A DNA stretch of 22,769 nt from an uncultured Demequina sp. (lineage in GTDB: Bacteria > Actinomycetota > Actinomycetes > Actinomycetales > Demequinaceae), in assembly GCA_937925595.1 (NCBI GenBank), contig CALALQ010000073.1:1-22769 (forward strand), written 5' to 3'. Of the stretch, positions 1 through 7,269 are shown in pieces. The position numbers and the translations under genes were made by a program. The notes below the pieces were generated by a model that saw nothing but the letters and a program-made list of their open reading frames with translations, was not told where the DNA came from and ran no database searches. Each line of letters opens with the position of its first letter. The stretch's first letter is position 1.

Positions 1-130
1 TCTCAAGCAGCGTGAACTGAAAGCGGCTCACTCCGGTGACGGAGCGCATGCGCTCATCGATCATTCCGGGGACCGCGGTGAGAAGCGCGTTATAGCGGTG
101 CCACAGCACTCGTTCGCGATCCGTCGCCAC
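1..130 (-). CDS. MarR-family transcriptional regulator, N-terminal fragment
   Basis: The window edge cuts this gene, so only about 43 N-terminal residues are visible. Reading from a GTG at 130, the protein begins with a helix rich in charged and aromatic residues (LWHRYNALL), then a helix ending in a VTGVSRFQFTLLE stretch. This resembles the first helices of MarR regulators, where the dimerisation helix leads into 'GLS..qf.vL..L'. The predicted start sits six bases after a TACGAT -10 element and has no Shine-Dalgarno sequence, so a leaderless transcript is likely. It is divergent from a DoxX-like gene, a common arrangement in which the MarR protein represses its neighbour. The wing and recognition helix are off the edge, so the family call rests on the N-terminus alone. 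Confidence 0.55.
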   Translation of the reverse strand, partial: MATDRERVLWHRYNALLTAVPGMIDERMRSVTGVSRFQFTLLE

Positions 131-138
131 AACTCCCG

Positions 139-167
139 ATCGTAACGGAGTGGGACCGCGCAGTCAG
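139..167 (-). promoter_or_regulatory. Promoter for the MarR-like gene
   Basis: On the minus strand a -35-like CTGACT (167-162) is followed after 17 bp by TACGAT (144-139). Transcription would begin within a base or two of the GTG at 130, giving a leaderless mRNA. The match is by eye only. Confidence 0.4.
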
Positions 168-187
168 CACCCATCGAAGGAGGAAGT

Positions 188-553
188 GTGGAGATCGTCT
201 ACTGGATTCTGGCGGGGCTGCTGGCGGCAGTGTTCCTGCTCACGGGCCTGTTCAAGGTGACCCAGACGAAGGAGCAGCTCAGGGCCAAGGGCATGAACTG
301 GACGGATCTGTACTCGGAGCGTGCCGTGAAGGGCATCGGCGTCGCGGAGGTGCTCGGCTCCATTGGACTCATCTCTCCGCCGATCGCCGACACCGCCCCG
401 TGGCTGGCTCCCGTCGCGGCGGTAGGGCTGGCGATCATCATGGCGGGTGCTGCGCGTGCCCACTCCAAACTCAAGGAGCCGATCATCCCGAACGTGGTGC
501 TCGGCGTGCTCGCCGCAGCCACCGCCGTGGTGGGCTTCTTCGTCTGGGTCTAG
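188..553 (+). CDS. DoxX-like membrane protein
   Basis: This is a 121-residue integral membrane protein with four hydrophobic segments, at about residues 3-20, 50-68, 73-90 and 98-119. The first helix carries the pattern AGLLAAVFLLTGLFKVTQ, and the layout fits small DoxX-like (DoxX_2) proteins. Their biochemical role is poorly defined; some members are linked to thiol and redox stress. The GTG start is chosen because a strong Shine-Dalgarno, GAAGGAGGA (176-184), lies three bases before it. The gene is divergent from the MarR-type regulator, which probably controls it. Its TAG stop overlaps the TAG stop of the converging DUF218 gene on a shared CTAG, and no terminator hairpin separates the two. 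Confidence 0.75.
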   Translation: MEIVYWILAGLLAAVFLLTGLFKVTQTKEQLRAKGMNWTDLYSERAVKGIGVAEVLGSIGLISPPIADTAPWLAPVAAVGLAIIMAGAARAHSKLKEPIIPNVVLGVLAAATAVVGFFVWV

Positions 554-1164
554 CCCTGGGGGTCTCGCCCTCGCGCGAGGTCGAGCATCGCCTTTCCTGT
601 GGCCCCCAGTTCGCGGATGTGACCGCGAAGGGTGTGCTCACCGAGGATGGGTGGCGGGTACGCTCCCTGCGCCTCGAGCCCCAGCCGCTCGCACAGCCAC
701 ACCGCGCGGGGCAGATGGAACTCCTGCGTCGCGACGATCACCGAGCGCATGCCGTACTCATCCCGCGCCCTGATGCAGCTCGAGTAGGTGTCCACGCCCA
801 GCGGGTCCTCGATGATCGCCTCTGGCGGCACCCCGGCCTGCTCCGCGACGCGCCGCATCACCTTGGGCTCGCCGTGGCCAGAGGAGTCCTCGCCCGCGCC
901 GGACATGATGATGACGTCCACCAGGCCCTGCCGGTACAGCCGCACGCCGGTGACGATGCGTTCGCGCAGGAACCTGCTGGCCCGTCCGTCCGGCCACACG
1001 CGCGCACCCAAGACCAGCGCAGCGTCGGCCTTCGTGAAATTGCCCGACGCTATGGGATGGCGGGCACCAACGGTCGCCAATCGCGCGGTGAGAGCGGGCG
1101 TGGCGACGGCGAGCGCTGCGCCAGCAGTGGCGGCGGCGAAGATGGCGAGCGGTCGCGAACTCAC
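550..1164 (-). CDS. SanA/YdcF-like DUF218 protein, downstream copy
   Basis: This 204-residue protein has one N-terminal membrane anchor (about residues 5-26) and a DUF218 domain. The domain shows ADAALVLGARV near residue 46, VDVIIMSGAGED near 82, the segment EDPLGVDTYSSC near 118, and SVIVATQEFHLPRA near 138. The pattern matches SanA (a vancomycin-exclusion protein) and YdcF, which act in or near the envelope with no firmly established reaction. It is a close paralog of the gene just upstream; both share GVPPEAI.EDPLGVDT and the same order of motifs. The GTG start lies 22 bases after that gene's stop and has only a weak ribosome site, so coupling is likely but the exact start is uncertain. 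Confidence 0.75.
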   Translation of the reverse strand: MSSRPLAIFAAATAGAALAVATPALTARLATVGARHPIASGNFTKADAALVLGARVWPDGRASRFLRERIVTGVRLYRQGLVDVIIMSGAGEDSSGHGEPKVMRRVAEQAGVPPEAIIEDPLGVDTYSSCIRARDEYGMRSVIVATQEFHLPRAVWLCERLGLEAQGAYPPPILGEHTLRGHIRELGATGKAMLDLARGRDPQG

Positions 1165-1186
1165 CCCATGACTTTACGTCGGGCGA

Positions 1187-1813
1187 CTAGCCGCGCAGGA
1201 CGTCGAGCCAGGCTTTGACGGCGGCGGGGATCTCGCGCCAGTTGCCCGCGATGGTCGCCTTGCGGAAGCGCTCGGGAGGATAGGCGCCCTGGACGTCGAG
1301 GCCGGAGCGCTGGCACAGCCAGGTGGCGCGCGGGGCATGGAACTTCTGAGTGGTGACGATGACCGACTCCACGTCGAAGATGTCGTGGGCCCGCACACAG
1401 CTCGTGAAGGTGTCCACGCCGAGCGGGTCCTCGAAAATCGCCTCCGGTGGGACGCCCATTTCCTCGGCGACCTTGCGCATGATGGTGGGTTCGCCATACC
1501 CGCTTGAGTCGTTGCCGTCTCCGCTCATGATGAGGACGTCGACCACGCCCGCCTGGTACAGCGCCACGCCCGCGGCAACGCGCTCTCGCAGGAAGGGAGA
1601 GGCATAGCCGCCGGGATAGACGCGCGCTCCGGGAACCAGGGCGGCGTCCGCGTGCTGGAGATCGCCCTCGACGGGACCCACGTCGCCCGTGGTCTGCACG
1701 CGAATCGTCAGCCACGGCACAATCGGCACGGACAGCGCCACAACGAGGATCGCGGTGACCCAGCGCCGACGCGTGCGCGTGCGAGGTGGCGCTACCTCAG
1801 CGAGTGCCGCCAC
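1187..1813 (-). CDS. SanA/YdcF-like DUF218 protein, upstream copy
   Basis: This 208-residue protein has an arginine-rich N-terminus (TRTRRRW), one membrane helix at about residues 19-37 (inside-positive, so the domain is probably outside the membrane), and a DUF218 domain. Visible motifs are ADAALVPGARVYPGGYASPFLRER, VDVLIMSGDGND, EDPLGVDTFTSC and SVIVTTQKFHAPRATWLCQRSGL. The GTG start is supported by a GGGGGGA run (about 1821-1826) seven bases before it. It overlaps the 3' end of accE by 22 bp, so it is probably translated from the carboxylase mRNA. The tandem copy downstream suggests a local duplication. Function is unknown beyond the envelope-associated SanA/YdcF family. Confidence 0.75.
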   Translation of the reverse strand: MAALAEVAPPRTRTRRRWVTAILVVALSVPIVPWLTIRVQTTGDVGPVEGDLQHADAALVPGARVYPGGYASPFLRERVAAGVALYQAGVVDVLIMSGDGNDSSGYGEPTIMRKVAEEMGVPPEAIFEDPLGVDTFTSCVRAHDIFDVESVIVTTQKFHAPRATWLCQRSGLDVQGAYPPERFRKATIAGNWREIPAAVKAWLDVLRG

Positions 1814-2037
1814 GCCATGTCCCCCCGGCCAAGCGGCAGCATGATGCGGCGGCCGCGCATGGTGCGAGTCCGGTCCATCCAGGCGGAGGTCGGCGCTCCG
1901 GCGGTCTCGTCATCGGACCCAGCCGTTGCCACGGCCACCATGCCCGCAACGAGCGCGGCAAGTTCTTCCTCGTCGACGGAACCGCGCACCACCTTGAGCG
2001 ATGCGGCGGCGGCGAGCGCAGCGTCGGGCCGTGTCAC
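1792..2037 (-). CDS. accE: Acyl-CoA carboxylase epsilon subunit
   Basis: This small 81-residue protein has the features of the actinomycete acyl-CoA carboxylase epsilon subunit: an early [18 protein letters not shown] segment (residues 14-31), a variable middle, and a C-terminal tail with SAWMDRTR and [10 protein letters not shown]. In actinomycetes this subunit binds the carboxyltransferase beta subunit and stimulates holoenzyme activity. The GTG start overlaps the accD TGA stop as GTGA, the classic layout for coupled translation with the beta subunit directly upstream. The biotinylated alpha subunit is not in this window. Sequence conservation in the family is low, but size, motif order and position make the call fairly secure. 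Confidence 0.8.
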   Translation of the reverse strand: MTRPDAALAAAASLKVVRGSVDEEELAALVAGMVAVATAGSDDETAGAPTSAWMDRTRTMRGRRIMLPLGRGDMAWRHSLR

Positions 2038-3617
2038 AGCGGGATGTTTCCGTGCTTCTTGGGAGGCAGGGCAGCGCGCTTGGTGCGAAGGGCGCGCAGG
2101 GCGCGGACCACCTGGGCGCGGGTCTCCGAGGGCTCGATGACGGCGTCGACGTAACCGCGGTCGGCCGCGTCGTAGGGGTTGACGATCGCGTCCTCATACT
2201 CGGCGACCAATTCGGCGCGGCGCGCCTCGACGTCACCGCCTGCCTCTGCCACGGCGGCGAGCTCGCGGCGCTGCAGGATGTTCACCGCTCCGCCGGCACC
2301 CATGACCGCGATCTGCGCGGTGGGCCACGCGAGGTTGACGTCCGCGCCCAGCTGCTTGGACGCCATGACAATGTATGCGCCGCCGTACGCCTTGCGGGTG
2401 ATCACGGTGACGAGCGGGACGGTGGCCTCCGCGTAGGCGAAGATCAGCTTGGCGCCGCGGCGGATGATGCCCTGGTATTCCTGGTCCGTGCCGGGGAGGA
2501 AGCCGGGGACGTCCACGAATGTCAGCACGGGGATGTTGAACGCGTCGCACGTGCGCACAAAGCGCGCCGCCTTCTCCGCGGCGTTGATGTCGAGCGTGCC
2601 TGCCATCGACAGCGGCTGATTCGCGACGATGCCAACGGAGTGGCCCTCGACGTGGCCGAAGCCCACCACCACATTGGGGGCGAACAGCGGCTGGATCTCG
2701 AAGAACTCGCCTTCGTCGAGCACCGTCTCGATGACGGTCTTCATGTCGTAGGGCTGGTTGTCGGAGTCCGGGATGAGGGTATTGAGCGCCTCGTCGTCCG
2801 CGGTGAGCTCGAGGTCCGCGGGCGCGTCCCACGTGGGAGCGTCGGACAGGTTGTTCTGCGGCAGGAACTGGAGCAGGTGCTGGACGTACTCGATCGCGTC
2901 GTCCTCATCGCTCGCGAGGTAGTGGGCCACGCCGGACTTCACGTTGTGGGTGGCGCCGCCGCCCAGCTCTTCGAACGTGACCTCCTCGCCGGTCACGGCC
3001 TTGATGACGTCGGGGCCGGTGATGAACATCTGCGAGGTGCCGTCCGCCATGACGATGAAGTCGGTGAGGGCGGGGGAGTACACGGCGCCGCCGGCGCTGG
3101 GGCCAAGGATGATCGAGATCTGCGGAATCACGCCGGAAGAGGCCACATTGCGACGGAAGATCTCCGCGAACTGCGTGAGAGCCGCCACGCCTTCCTGAAT
3201 GCGCGCGCCGCCGCCGTCGCTGATGCCAATGAGCGGAACGCCCGTGCGCAGCGCGAAGTCCTGGATCTTGGCGATCTTCTGGCCGTGCACTTCGCCCAGT
3301 GAGCCGCCAAAGACGGTGAAGTCCTGCGAGTACACCGCCACCTGGCGGCCGTCGATGGTGCCGTAGCCCGTGACGACTCCGTCGCCATAGGGGCGGTTCT
3401 TCTCAAGGCCAAAGTTCTGCGAGCGGTGACGCGTCAGCCGGTCGAGCTCGACGAACGAACCCTCATCCAGCAGCGCGTCGATGCGCTCGCGAGCGGTCTT
3501 CTTTCCGCGAGCGTGCTGCTTGCCCTTGGCGACGGCCTCCGGAGAGGTGACTGCGGCGTCGGTCTTTGCGCGCAGCTGCTCAAGCGCAGAGGCGGTTGAC
3601 TTGCTCGATTCGGACAC
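2034..3617 (-). CDS. accD: Acyl-CoA (propionyl-CoA) carboxylase beta subunit, carboxyltransferase
   Basis: This 527-residue carboxyltransferase moves CO2 from biotin to an acyl-CoA, supplying malonyl- or methylmalonyl-CoA in the cytoplasm. The N-terminal crotonase-like half contains [46 protein letters not shown] (acyl-CoA pocket) and [16 protein letters not shown]. The C-terminal half contains [25 protein letters not shown] and the [15 protein letters not shown] loop that binds biotin. Length and motifs match PccB/AccD5-type subunits rather than the zinc-containing E. coli AccD. The GTG start has an AAGGGAG ribosome site (about 3621-3627). The gene heads an operon with accE and two DUF218 genes, and lies opposite the biotin ligase that biotinylates its partner subunit. 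Acyl-CoA preference cannot be read from sequence alone. Confidence 0.92.
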   Translation of the reverse strand: MSESSKSTASALEQLRAKTDAAVTSPEAVAKGKQHARGKKTARERIDALLDEGSFVELDRLTRHRSQNFGLEKNRPYGDGVVTGYGTIDGRQVAVYSQDFTVFGGSLGEVHGQKIAKIQDFALRTGVPLIGISDGGGARIQEGVAALTQFAEIFRRNVASSGVIPQISIILGPSAGGAVYSPALTDFIVMADGTSQMFITGPDVIKAVTGEEVTFEELGGGATHNVKSGVAHYLASDEDDAIEYVQHLLQFLPQNNLSDAPTWDAPADLELTADDEALNTLIPDSDNQPYDMKTVIETVLDEGEFFEIQPLFAPNVVVGFGHVEGHSVGIVANQPLSMAGTLDINAAEKAARFVRTCDAFNIPVLTFVDVPGFLPGTDQEYQGIIRRGAKLIFAYAEATVPLVTVITRKAYGGAYIVMASKQLGADVNLAWPTAQIAVMGAGGAVNILQRRELAAVAEAGGDVEARRAELVAEYEDAIVNPYDAADRGYVDAVIEPSETRAQVVRALRALRTKRAALPPKKHGNIPL

Positions 3618-3643
3618 GGCACTCCCTTGCGTGGACTGCCAGA

Positions 3644-3650
3644 TAGCCTA
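3644..3650. promoter_or_regulatory. Symmetric -10 element shared by accD and birA
   Basis: The seven bases TAGCCTA give a TANNNT -10 hexamer on each strand: TAGCCT (3644-3649) reading toward birA and TAGGCT (3650-3645) reading toward accD. The predicted birA transcript would start at or next to its GTG (3656), so it would be leaderless. The accD transcript would start near 3638 and leave room for its AAGGGAG ribosome site. No good -35 hexamer is visible for either direction. Confidence 0.4.
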
Positions 3651-3655
3651 GCCGG

Positions 3656-4501
3656 GTGACCCAGCCCACGCCCGCATCGATCGCCGCTTCTCGCGAGCCT
3701 CTCGTGGCTGATTCGTTCGTGGACATGGTGGGTCCCGGCAGGCCGCTGAGCAGGCTCGATGTGGTCCCCAGTTCCGCGTCAACCAACACCGCCGTCTTGG
3801 CCGCGGTTTCTCAGTCGCCCGACGCTTGGGGCCACTTCAGCGCAATGGTCGCCGATCATCAGACGGCGGGGCGCGGAAGGGCTGGCCGTGAGTGGCGCAC
3901 GCCGCCCCGAGCGGCGCTCACAGTGTCGTTTGTGGTGCGTCCATCGGTGGCCCGGTTCGAATACGGCTGGGCTCCGCTCGTGGTGGGGCTTGCAACGGTG
4001 CGCGCGCTGCGTCGCCAGGGCGTTGGCGCGTTCCTCAAGTGGCCCAACGACGTGGTAGTTGAGCACGGTGCTCGCGACATCCCCGAGTGGGGGCGCTGGC
4101 GAAAGTGCGTGGGCATCCTGTGCGAAGCGGTGCCGGGGCAGGACGCGTTCGTAGCCGGAATCGGCATCAACGTGTCGCAGTCCTCTGCGGAGTTGCCTGT
4201 GCCCCATGCCGCGTCACTCGCCACCTTGGGCGCCTCGTCGCTTGACCGGGTGGCGCTGCTGCGCGCGCTCGCGGCGGAGTTGCGCGATGCGGTGCGCGAG
4301 TGGGAGGACGGCGCTCCCATCGCCGACGCCGTGGTCGCCGCGTGCGCAACCATCGGCTGGGACATTGTCGTGGACGCTCCCGGCGGTGAGGTGATCACCG
4401 GAAAGGCGATGGGCATCGCGGCGAGCGGAGGGCTGGTGGTTCGCACGGCGTCCGGTGATCGTGAAGTGCTCGCTGGCGACATCCGCGTCAGGCGCGCTTA
4501 G
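3656..4501 (+). CDS. birA: Biotin-[acetyl-CoA-carboxylase] ligase
   Basis: This 281-residue enzyme activates biotin with ATP and attaches it to the lysine of the biotin carboxyl carrier domain. Clear family motifs are GRGRAGREW (residues 72-80, biotinyl-AMP binding loop), KWPND (128-132) and KCVGILCE (150-157), followed by GIGINV and a C-terminal cap of about 50 residues ending in LAGDIRVRRA. There is no N-terminal winged-helix DNA-binding domain, so it is a group I ligase and not a BirA repressor. The GTG start has no Shine-Dalgarno and lies six bases after a TAGCCT -10 element, which fits leaderless translation. Its divergent neighbour accD is a subunit of a biotin-dependent carboxylase, so the pairing makes functional sense. 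Confidence 0.92.
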   Translation: MTQPTPASIAASREPLVADSFVDMVGPGRPLSRLDVVPSSASTNTAVLAAVSQSPDAWGHFSAMVADHQTAGRGRAGREWRTPPRAALTVSFVVRPSVARFEYGWAPLVVGLATVRALRRQGVGAFLKWPNDVVVEHGARDIPEWGRWRKCVGILCEAVPGQDAFVAGIGINVSQSSAELPVPHAASLATLGASSLDRVALLRALAAELRDAVREWEDGAPIADAVVAACATIGWDIVVDAPGGEVITGKAMGIAASGGLVVRTASGDREVLAGDIRVRRA

Positions 4502-4589
4502 GTATCTCGGCGGCGACGCCGCAACCCAATGTCCTTGACACGGGCCGGGAGTCCGCGCGCGTACAGCTTGCAGGTGGGATGCTCGTCCT

Positions 4590-5162
4590 GTGCACAACAG
4601 CCCTTCTCGCGATGACCGGAACTCGGCGCCAAAGCCTGGCCTGAACCCTGCGGTGCCAGGGAGCGCTGCCCGGGCGTTCCTTGGCTGGCGGACCACAGCG
4701 TCGGCCCTGCTGTTTGTGTGGGGTGTGGTGCCCTTTGGCTGGCGCTTCATCCTGAGGGATCCGGAGGGCTTTGAGGACCTCGCGTTTGTGCTGCTTGCGG
4801 TGTTCGCTTACGGGGCCGCGCTGTTCGTGGTGATTCCGGCGTTCGCGTTCACGCTGGGGCGCTGGATTGACCGACGCACCACTCCCCGTGGTCTTGGGCG
4901 CTCGCTGATCTCGTTTGGGCTGTGGGGATTTGGCTTTGGCCTGGTGATGGTGCTGCTGGTGGGTATTGCAGCGTTGACGCCGGTGGGGATCGTGGTGCTG
5001 CTGGCCGCGCCCACACTTGCGGCGGTTATTGGCCGAGTCCTTGTGGAGCTGCGTGGACGTGGCTGGGCGATCACCTTCTGGGTGACGTTCACGCTTGCGG
5101 TGCTTGCGGCGATCACGCTCGTTGGCACGGTGGTGCTGTCAGCGTTCTTCCAGCAGGGTTAG
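4590..5162 (+). CDS. Hypothetical multi-pass membrane protein
   Basis: I do not recognise this 190-residue protein. A polar, proline-rich N-terminus of about 30 residues is followed by hydrophobic segments near residues 35-53, 64-85, 105-125, 128-146 and 157-183, suggesting four or five membrane spans. An arginine-rich loop (RWIDRRTTPRGLGR) between the second and third spans probably faces the cytoplasm. The GTG start is preceded at about 11 bases by AGGTGGGA. The last codons converge on the SRAP gene, and the two stops overlap by four bases. A perfect TTGACA lies at 4535-4540, but no convincing -10 follows at normal spacing. The gene follows birA by 88 bp and could also be co-transcribed with it. 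Confidence 0.6.
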   Translation: MHNSPSRDDRNSAPKPGLNPAVPGSAARAFLGWRTTASALLFVWGVVPFGWRFILRDPEGFEDLAFVLLAVFAYGAALFVVIPAFAFTLGRWIDRRTTPRGLGRSLISFGLWGFGFGLVMVLLVGIAALTPVGIVVLLAAPTLAAVIGRVLVELRGRGWAITFWVTFTLAVLAAITLVGTVVLSAFFQQG

Positions 5163-5836
5163 CCCTCGACGGGCTCGATGAGCCCGGGGTCGTTGTTGCG
5201 CACGTTGCCCACGCGCTTGTCGACCGCGTGCCAGGTGAGTTCGGGGCCGGGGGAGCGGATCGCGGCAAAGAGGTCGTCTTGGGGTGAGGTGGGGTCCAGC
5301 CACACGTCAACGTCTGCTTGGGTGAGCATGACGGGTTCGCGGTCGTGGATCTGCGTCATGACGCCACGGGCGGCGGTGGTGACGATGGAGAAGGTCACGA
5401 GCCAGGGGTCGTCTTTCGAGGGGCGCCAGACCTCGGTGAGGCCCGCGAAGGCGAGTGGGGAGCCGTCAGCGGGGGCGATGAACTGCGGGACTTTGCCGTC
5501 TTCCGTCACTTGCCACTCGAAGTAGCCGTTCGCGGGGACTATGCAGCGGCGCTTGGCGAAGGCAGTGCGGAAGCTGGGCTTTTCCGCGATGGTCTCTTCG
5601 CGGGCGTTGAACATCTTGGCGCCAATGCCCGGGTCTTTAGCCCAGCCGGGGACCAGGCCCCACTTGGCGACCTCGGCGACCCTAGCGTCGTCCCGTGCCC
5701 GGATGACGACGCCCTCCTGCATGGGGCCAAGGTTGAAGTTGGGAGGCAGCAGGCGAACCTCGTCCGCGATCGTGGCGATGGCGAAGGAGTCGATGAGTTC
5801 CTGCTCGGTGAGGAAGTTCGCGTAGCGGCCGCACAT
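5159..5836 (-). CDS. yedK: SRAP/YedK (HMCES-type) abasic-site processing protein
   Basis: This 225-residue SOS-response-associated peptidase-family protein shields abasic sites in single-stranded DNA by forming a thiazolidine crosslink through its N-terminal cysteine. The start is set at the ATG directly followed by Cys2 (MCGRY), because the cysteine must be exposed after methionine removal. An open frame continues 22 codons upstream but would bury the active site. Other expected residues are present: Asn77 in FNARE, Glu107 in PANGYFEW and His164 in IHDREP, matching Asn75, Glu105 and His160 of E. coli YedK. The usual HxRMP motif reads HDREP here. There is no Shine-Dalgarno before the ATG, so translation may be leaderless. 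No clear LexA box was found upstream. Confidence 0.92.
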   Translation of the reverse strand: MCGRYANFLTEQELIDSFAIATIADEVRLLPPNFNLGPMQEGVVIRARDDARVAEVAKWGLVPGWAKDPGIGAKMFNAREETIAEKPSFRTAFAKRRCIVPANGYFEWQVTEDGKVPQFIAPADGSPLAFAGLTEVWRPSKDDPWLVTFSIVTTAARGVMTQIHDREPVMLTQADVDVWLDPTSPQDDLFAAIRSPGPELTWHAVDKRVGNVRNNDPGLIEPVEG

Positions 5837-5870
5837 GCGTCCATCGTGGCATGGGGGTGTGACACGGCGC

Positions 5871-5942
5871 TGGGCGCTGGTGCCCGCGTTTCTGACGCCC
5901 ACCAGGAGTCGGCGAGACCCAAGAACCCGACACCAGCGCCCA
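5871..5942. repeat. 12-bp perfect inverted repeat between yedK and tadA
   Basis: TGGGCGCTGGTG (5871-5882) and its exact complement CACCAGCGCCCA (5931-5942) are separated by 48 bases. The yedK gene starts 35 bp to the left and the tad promoter lies to the right. It could form a cruciform or mark a pair of regulator half-sites. It is not a terminator for any gene seen here, since both flanking genes point away. Confidence 0.5.
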
Positions 5943-5959
5943 CTTCACGGGCCGTGAAG
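5943..5959. promoter_or_regulatory. 17-bp palindrome, candidate operator
   Basis: CTTCACGG-G-CCGTGAAG is a perfect palindrome with one central base. It abuts the right arm of the 12-bp inverted repeat and lies about 50 bp upstream of the tad -35 box. Its size and symmetry fit a dimeric regulator site. The cognate regulator is unknown. Confidence 0.4.
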
Positions 5960-5990
5960 GTGGTGCCGCTTGACAAGGCGACGGGCAGCC

Positions 5991-5999
5991 TTATCCACA
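5991..5999 (+). promoter_or_regulatory. Consensus DnaA box
   Basis: TTATCCACA matches the strict DnaA-box consensus TTATNCACA at every position. It lies immediately upstream of the tad operon -35 element. A perfect TTGACA (5970-5975) with a 16-bp gap to TATCCA (5992-5997) could be a second, weaker promoter that the box would overlap. With only one box there is no case for an origin. Confidence 0.4.
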
Positions 6000-6006
6000 G
6001 CAACGG

Positions 6007-6035
6007 TTGCCAAGATTGGGGGTCGCCACTACCTT
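6007..6035 (+). promoter_or_regulatory. Promoter of the tad operon
   Basis: TTGCCA (6007-6012), a 17-bp spacer and TACCTT (6030-6035) form a good sigma-70-type promoter. The ATG at 6042 follows the -10 by six bases, so the tadA mRNA should be leaderless. This supports 6042 over the earlier in-frame start at 5970. Confidence 0.6.
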
Positions 6036-6041
6036 CGGCGC

Positions 6042-7268
6042 ATGGGGGGAGACCCGATCATTACGGTCGAATCCCGCGTGCGCGAAGAGATCCGGCGCCG
6101 CGGGGTAGATCCCGTGCGCGACGCGGAGGTGGTGCGCGGGCTCATTGAAGAGGTGCTCACCGAGTGGGAAGAGCGCGCGCTCGCCGGTGCCGTCGTGCCG
6201 GTGGGCAACCGGGCCGACGCTGCGCGCACCGTGCTCTCGAACGTCGCCGGGCTGGGGCCGCTTCAGCAGTATCTCGACGATCCCGAGGTCGAGGAGATCT
6301 GGATCAACCGGCCGTCGCAGGTGTTCATAGCGAGGCGCGGAGTGAGCGAGCTGACGCCAACGATCCTCACGGATGAGCAGGTGCGCGACCTCGTGGAGCA
6401 CATGCTCAAGCTGAGCGGTCGGCGGTTGGATCTCAGTTCGCCGTTCGTGGACGCCTCACTTCCCGGCGGCGAGCGGCTGCACGCGGTGATCCCGGATGTC
6501 ACGCGCGAGCACTGGAGCGTCAACATCCGCAAGTACGTGGCAAGGGCGCAGTCCGTTGGCGACCTGGTGGCGCTGGGGACGCTCACCGAACCGGCCGCGA
6601 GGTTCCTGGATGCCGCGGTGGTGTGCGGACTGAACATCCTGGTCGCGGGCGGCACACAAGCCGGAAAGACCACCACCCTTGGCGCGCTAGCGGGATCGAT
6701 TCCCGCACGCGAACGCATCATCACGTGCGAGGAGGTGTTTGAGCTCAGCCTCTCCCATCGCGATGTGGTGGGGTTGCAGTGCCGCCAGCCGTCACTCGAG
6801 GGCACCGGCGAGATCGACCTGCGACGCCTGGTGAAGGAGGCGCTGCGCATGCGTCCCAGCCGCATCATCATCGGCGAGGTGCGTGAGGCTGAAAGCCTCG
6901 ACATGCTCATCGCATTGAACGCCGGCATTCCTGGCATGTGCACGGTGCACGCGAACTCCGCGCGGGATGCGGTGGTGAAGATGTGCACCCTGCCGCTGCT
7001 CGCGGGCGAGAACGTGTCCGACCGCTTCGTTGTGCCAACCGTCGCATCTGCGATTGACCTTGTGGTGCACCTTGCCGTCGATGCGCGCGGCCGGCGCCGC
7101 GCCACCGAGATCGTGGCAATCCCGGGCCGCGTCGAGGGGGGCGTGGTGGAGCTCGAGCCGCTCTACGTGAACCGCGGCAACGGTTTGGTCCGTGCCGAGG
7201 GCTTCCCTCCGCACGAGGATCGCTTCGCCCGCAATGGCTACCGTCTCGCGGAACTGCTGGCGGCCTGA
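6042..7268 (+). CDS. tadA: Tad pilus assembly ATPase (TadA/CpaF family)
   Basis: This 408-residue secretion ATPase powers assembly of Flp/Tad pili at the inner face of the membrane. The Walker A loop GGTQAGKT has its lysine at residue 209. The Walker B region RIIIGEVREAE has its glutamate at about 279, and an HAN motif follows (VHANSARDA). The N-terminal part carries the CpaF signature GLGPLQQYLDDPEVEEIWINRPSQVF. The Gln-Ala in the P-loop, in place of Gly-Ser, is common in actinobacterial TadA proteins. The ATG at 6042 is preferred over an earlier frame opening because a TTGCCA/TACCTT promoter ends six bases before it. It leads an operon with tadB one base after its stop. No TadZ/CpaE-type localisation gene precedes it. 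Confidence 0.92.
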   Translation: MGGDPIITVESRVREEIRRRGVDPVRDAEVVRGLIEEVLTEWEERALAGAVVPVGNRADAARTVLSNVAGLGPLQQYLDDPEVEEIWINRPSQVFIARRGVSELTPTILTDEQVRDLVEHMLKLSGRRLDLSSPFVDASLPGGERLHAVIPDVTREHWSVNIRKYVARAQSVGDLVALGTLTEPAARFLDAAVVCGLNILVAGGTQAGKTTTLGALAGSIPARERIITCEEVFELSLSHRDVVGLQCRQPSLEGTGEIDLRRLVKEALRMRPSRIIIGEVREAESLDMLIALNAGIPGMCTVHANSARDAVVKMCTLPLLAGENVSDRFVVPTVASAIDLVVHLAVDARGRRRATEIVAIPGRVEGGVVELEPLYVNRGNGLVRAEGFPPHEDRFARNGYRLAELLAA

Positions 7269-7269
7269 C

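Noticed and set aside
2001..3302. 433-codon open frame on the plus strand opposite accD
   Set aside because: Antisense to a clear carboxyltransferase gene; composition is unlike a real protein and it has no ribosome site.
4535..4567. Promoter for the hypothetical membrane protein from TTGACA at 4535-4540
   Set aside because: The best -10-like sequence (TACAGC at 4562) would need a 21-bp spacer.
5837..5902. Earlier in-frame start of the SRAP protein adding 22 residues
   Set aside because: The family needs cysteine at position 2 as the nucleophile; only the ATG at 5836 gives MCGRY.
5991..5999. Replication origin based on the DnaA box
   Set aside because: Only a single box is present, with no AT-rich unwinding region, dnaA or dnaN nearby.
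5970..6041. Earlier in-frame tadA start
   Set aside because: It lies upstream of the -35/-10 promoter that ends six bases before the ATG at 6042, and the extra residues have no family similarity.
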